Source: Gymnorhina tibicen (Eukaryota > Chordata > Aves > Passeriformes > Artamidae). From it: a stretch of 64,000 nucleotides of DNA. Made by a program: the position numbers and the translations under genes. The DNA is taken from contig VXAZ01006315.1 in the NCBI GenBank assembly GCA_013399875.1, positions 39,543 through 103,542 of the forward strand, read 5' to 3'. The notes under the pieces were generated by a model. The model had not been told where the DNA came from. It saw only the letters and a list, made by a program, of their open reading frames with translations, and ran no database searches. This document shows positions 63,264-64,000 of this stretch, in pieces; position 1 is the stretch's first letter; the number at the start of each line of letters is the position of its first letter.

Positions 63264-63473
63264 GAAAAGCTGCCTGATCCTTCATTTACGTGTGGGTGTG
63301 CTTCAGGTGGAAAATGTACACAAAACACAGACACACAATACGGGGCTCTCATCCATTTTTGCTGCTGACAGAAGGGACACACTGCCAAGCTCCCTTCCCT
63401 TCTCCTGCGACTCAGCTTCTTTCATGTTCTCTCGCCTTGGACAATGTTGTCACACACCTTCCAGCTCACACAG
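63264..63473 (+). other. Exon-like stretch flanked by splice-site consensus
   Basis: A long pyrimidine tract and TCTTAACAG precede it, and it ends CACACAG|GTAAGC, a strong donor. One frame is open across all 210 nt, but the translation resembles no protein I recognise. It might be a non-coding exon of a downstream transcript. Low support without RNA data. Confidence 0.2.
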
Positions 63474-64000
63474 GTAAGCCCAGTTTCTTCTTCTGTATTG
63501 ATGCAAAGAAATTAGTGTATTTTTGTTGTCATTACCTCCTTTCACTGCCTGAGATGTTCTCTGTACTCTTTCTTACTCGATTACTTCCTGTTCCCCATAG
63601 TTATTCCTCTTTTCCTTGACCGTCTGGCATTCTGTTCTTTGCTTTTCTGCTTCCTTGTTCCTTTCTCTTTTCATCCTTTTAAACTCTTTCCCTACTTCTG
63701 CATTCCTGCCTTTGGCACTTTCATTTTTATTCCATTTTTTAAAATTGCTCTGTTTAAATGCCCTTTTTTTTTGTGCAAGATTCCTAACTCTGTGGGTGAC
63801 ACCAGCAGAGGTTTAATGACTCAACAGGCACTGAGAAGTCTTATAATTCTTCTATTTTGAGTTCTAGGCTGTTTATGCCACAGCATTTAAAATCAGGTCA
63901 AACATACCTTCTCTCTACCCTGTGTATCTGGGGGAGTTTTTTCAGTACTTAAGCTGGGATGCTATACATAACTAAATCTTACAACTGCCAGTTCAAACTA
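63474..64000. other. No gene seen
   Basis: Pyrimidine-rich sequence to the window end; nothing recognised. Confidence 0.45.

Noticed and set aside
1..64000. Prokaryotic-type systems (operons, CRISPR, insertion sequences)
   Set aside because: Intron-exon structure, CR1 repeats and base composition show vertebrate nuclear DNA; nothing of that type is present.

Overview
This is vertebrate nuclear DNA, almost certainly avian. It is AT-rich, exons are short and widely spaced, and all recognisable interspersed repeats are CR1-type LINE fragments, one of them ending in the typical CR1 3' tail. There are no operons, CRISPR arrays, ribosomal or transfer RNA genes or other prokaryotic features.

The window holds one identifiable protein-coding gene, the + strand orthologue of FYB1 (ADAP/SLAP-130, the FYN- and SLP-76-binding adaptor of T cells, platelets and myeloid cells). 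I assembled 18 coding exons from 21618 to 57519. The splice phases agree at every junction and give 2,538 coding bases plus a stop, which is 846 codons. The protein has a long proline/lysine-rich N-terminal half in one 1.1-kb exon, then a proline-rich exon, small tyrosine-motif exons, a first helically extended SH3 domain, a run of YDDV, FPPPP and YDGI motifs, a second helically extended SH3 domain, and a short acidic tail with two more tyrosines. One 141-nt exon (49177-49317) is a symmetrical-phase cassette; leaving it out gives 799 residues. It corresponds to the insert of the long human isoform.

Layout. 1-9.8 kb: non-genic apart from a decayed LINE fragment near 0.75-1.1 kb. 9.8-10.8 kb: a GC- and CpG-rich island with a good splice donor at 10083, a candidate upstream promoter and non-coding first exon of FYB1. 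10.8-21.5 kb: non-genic, with an antisense CR1 at 13.3-13.8 kb. 21.6-57.5 kb: FYB1 coding exons, with introns carrying sense CR1 copies at 41.8, 43.6 and about 47.1 kb, a long purine pentanucleotide repeat at 29.2 kb and a TA-rich repeat at 51.0 kb. 57.5-59.6 kb: 3' UTR with several poly(A) signals. 59.6-64 kb: downstream sequence with a 1-kb antisense CR1 and one exon-like stretch at 63.3 kb.

I found no undescribed multi-gene system. The points most worth checking lie inside FYB1: a non-canonical GC-AG intron, an extra YDDV tyrosine motif and a second (D/E)FPPPP-type motif that I do not recall in the human protein, altered cysteines in the first SH3 domain, a weakened SKAP-binding proline tract, and two candidate promoters. 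Comparisons with human FYB1 rest on recalled family knowledge, not on an alignment run here.
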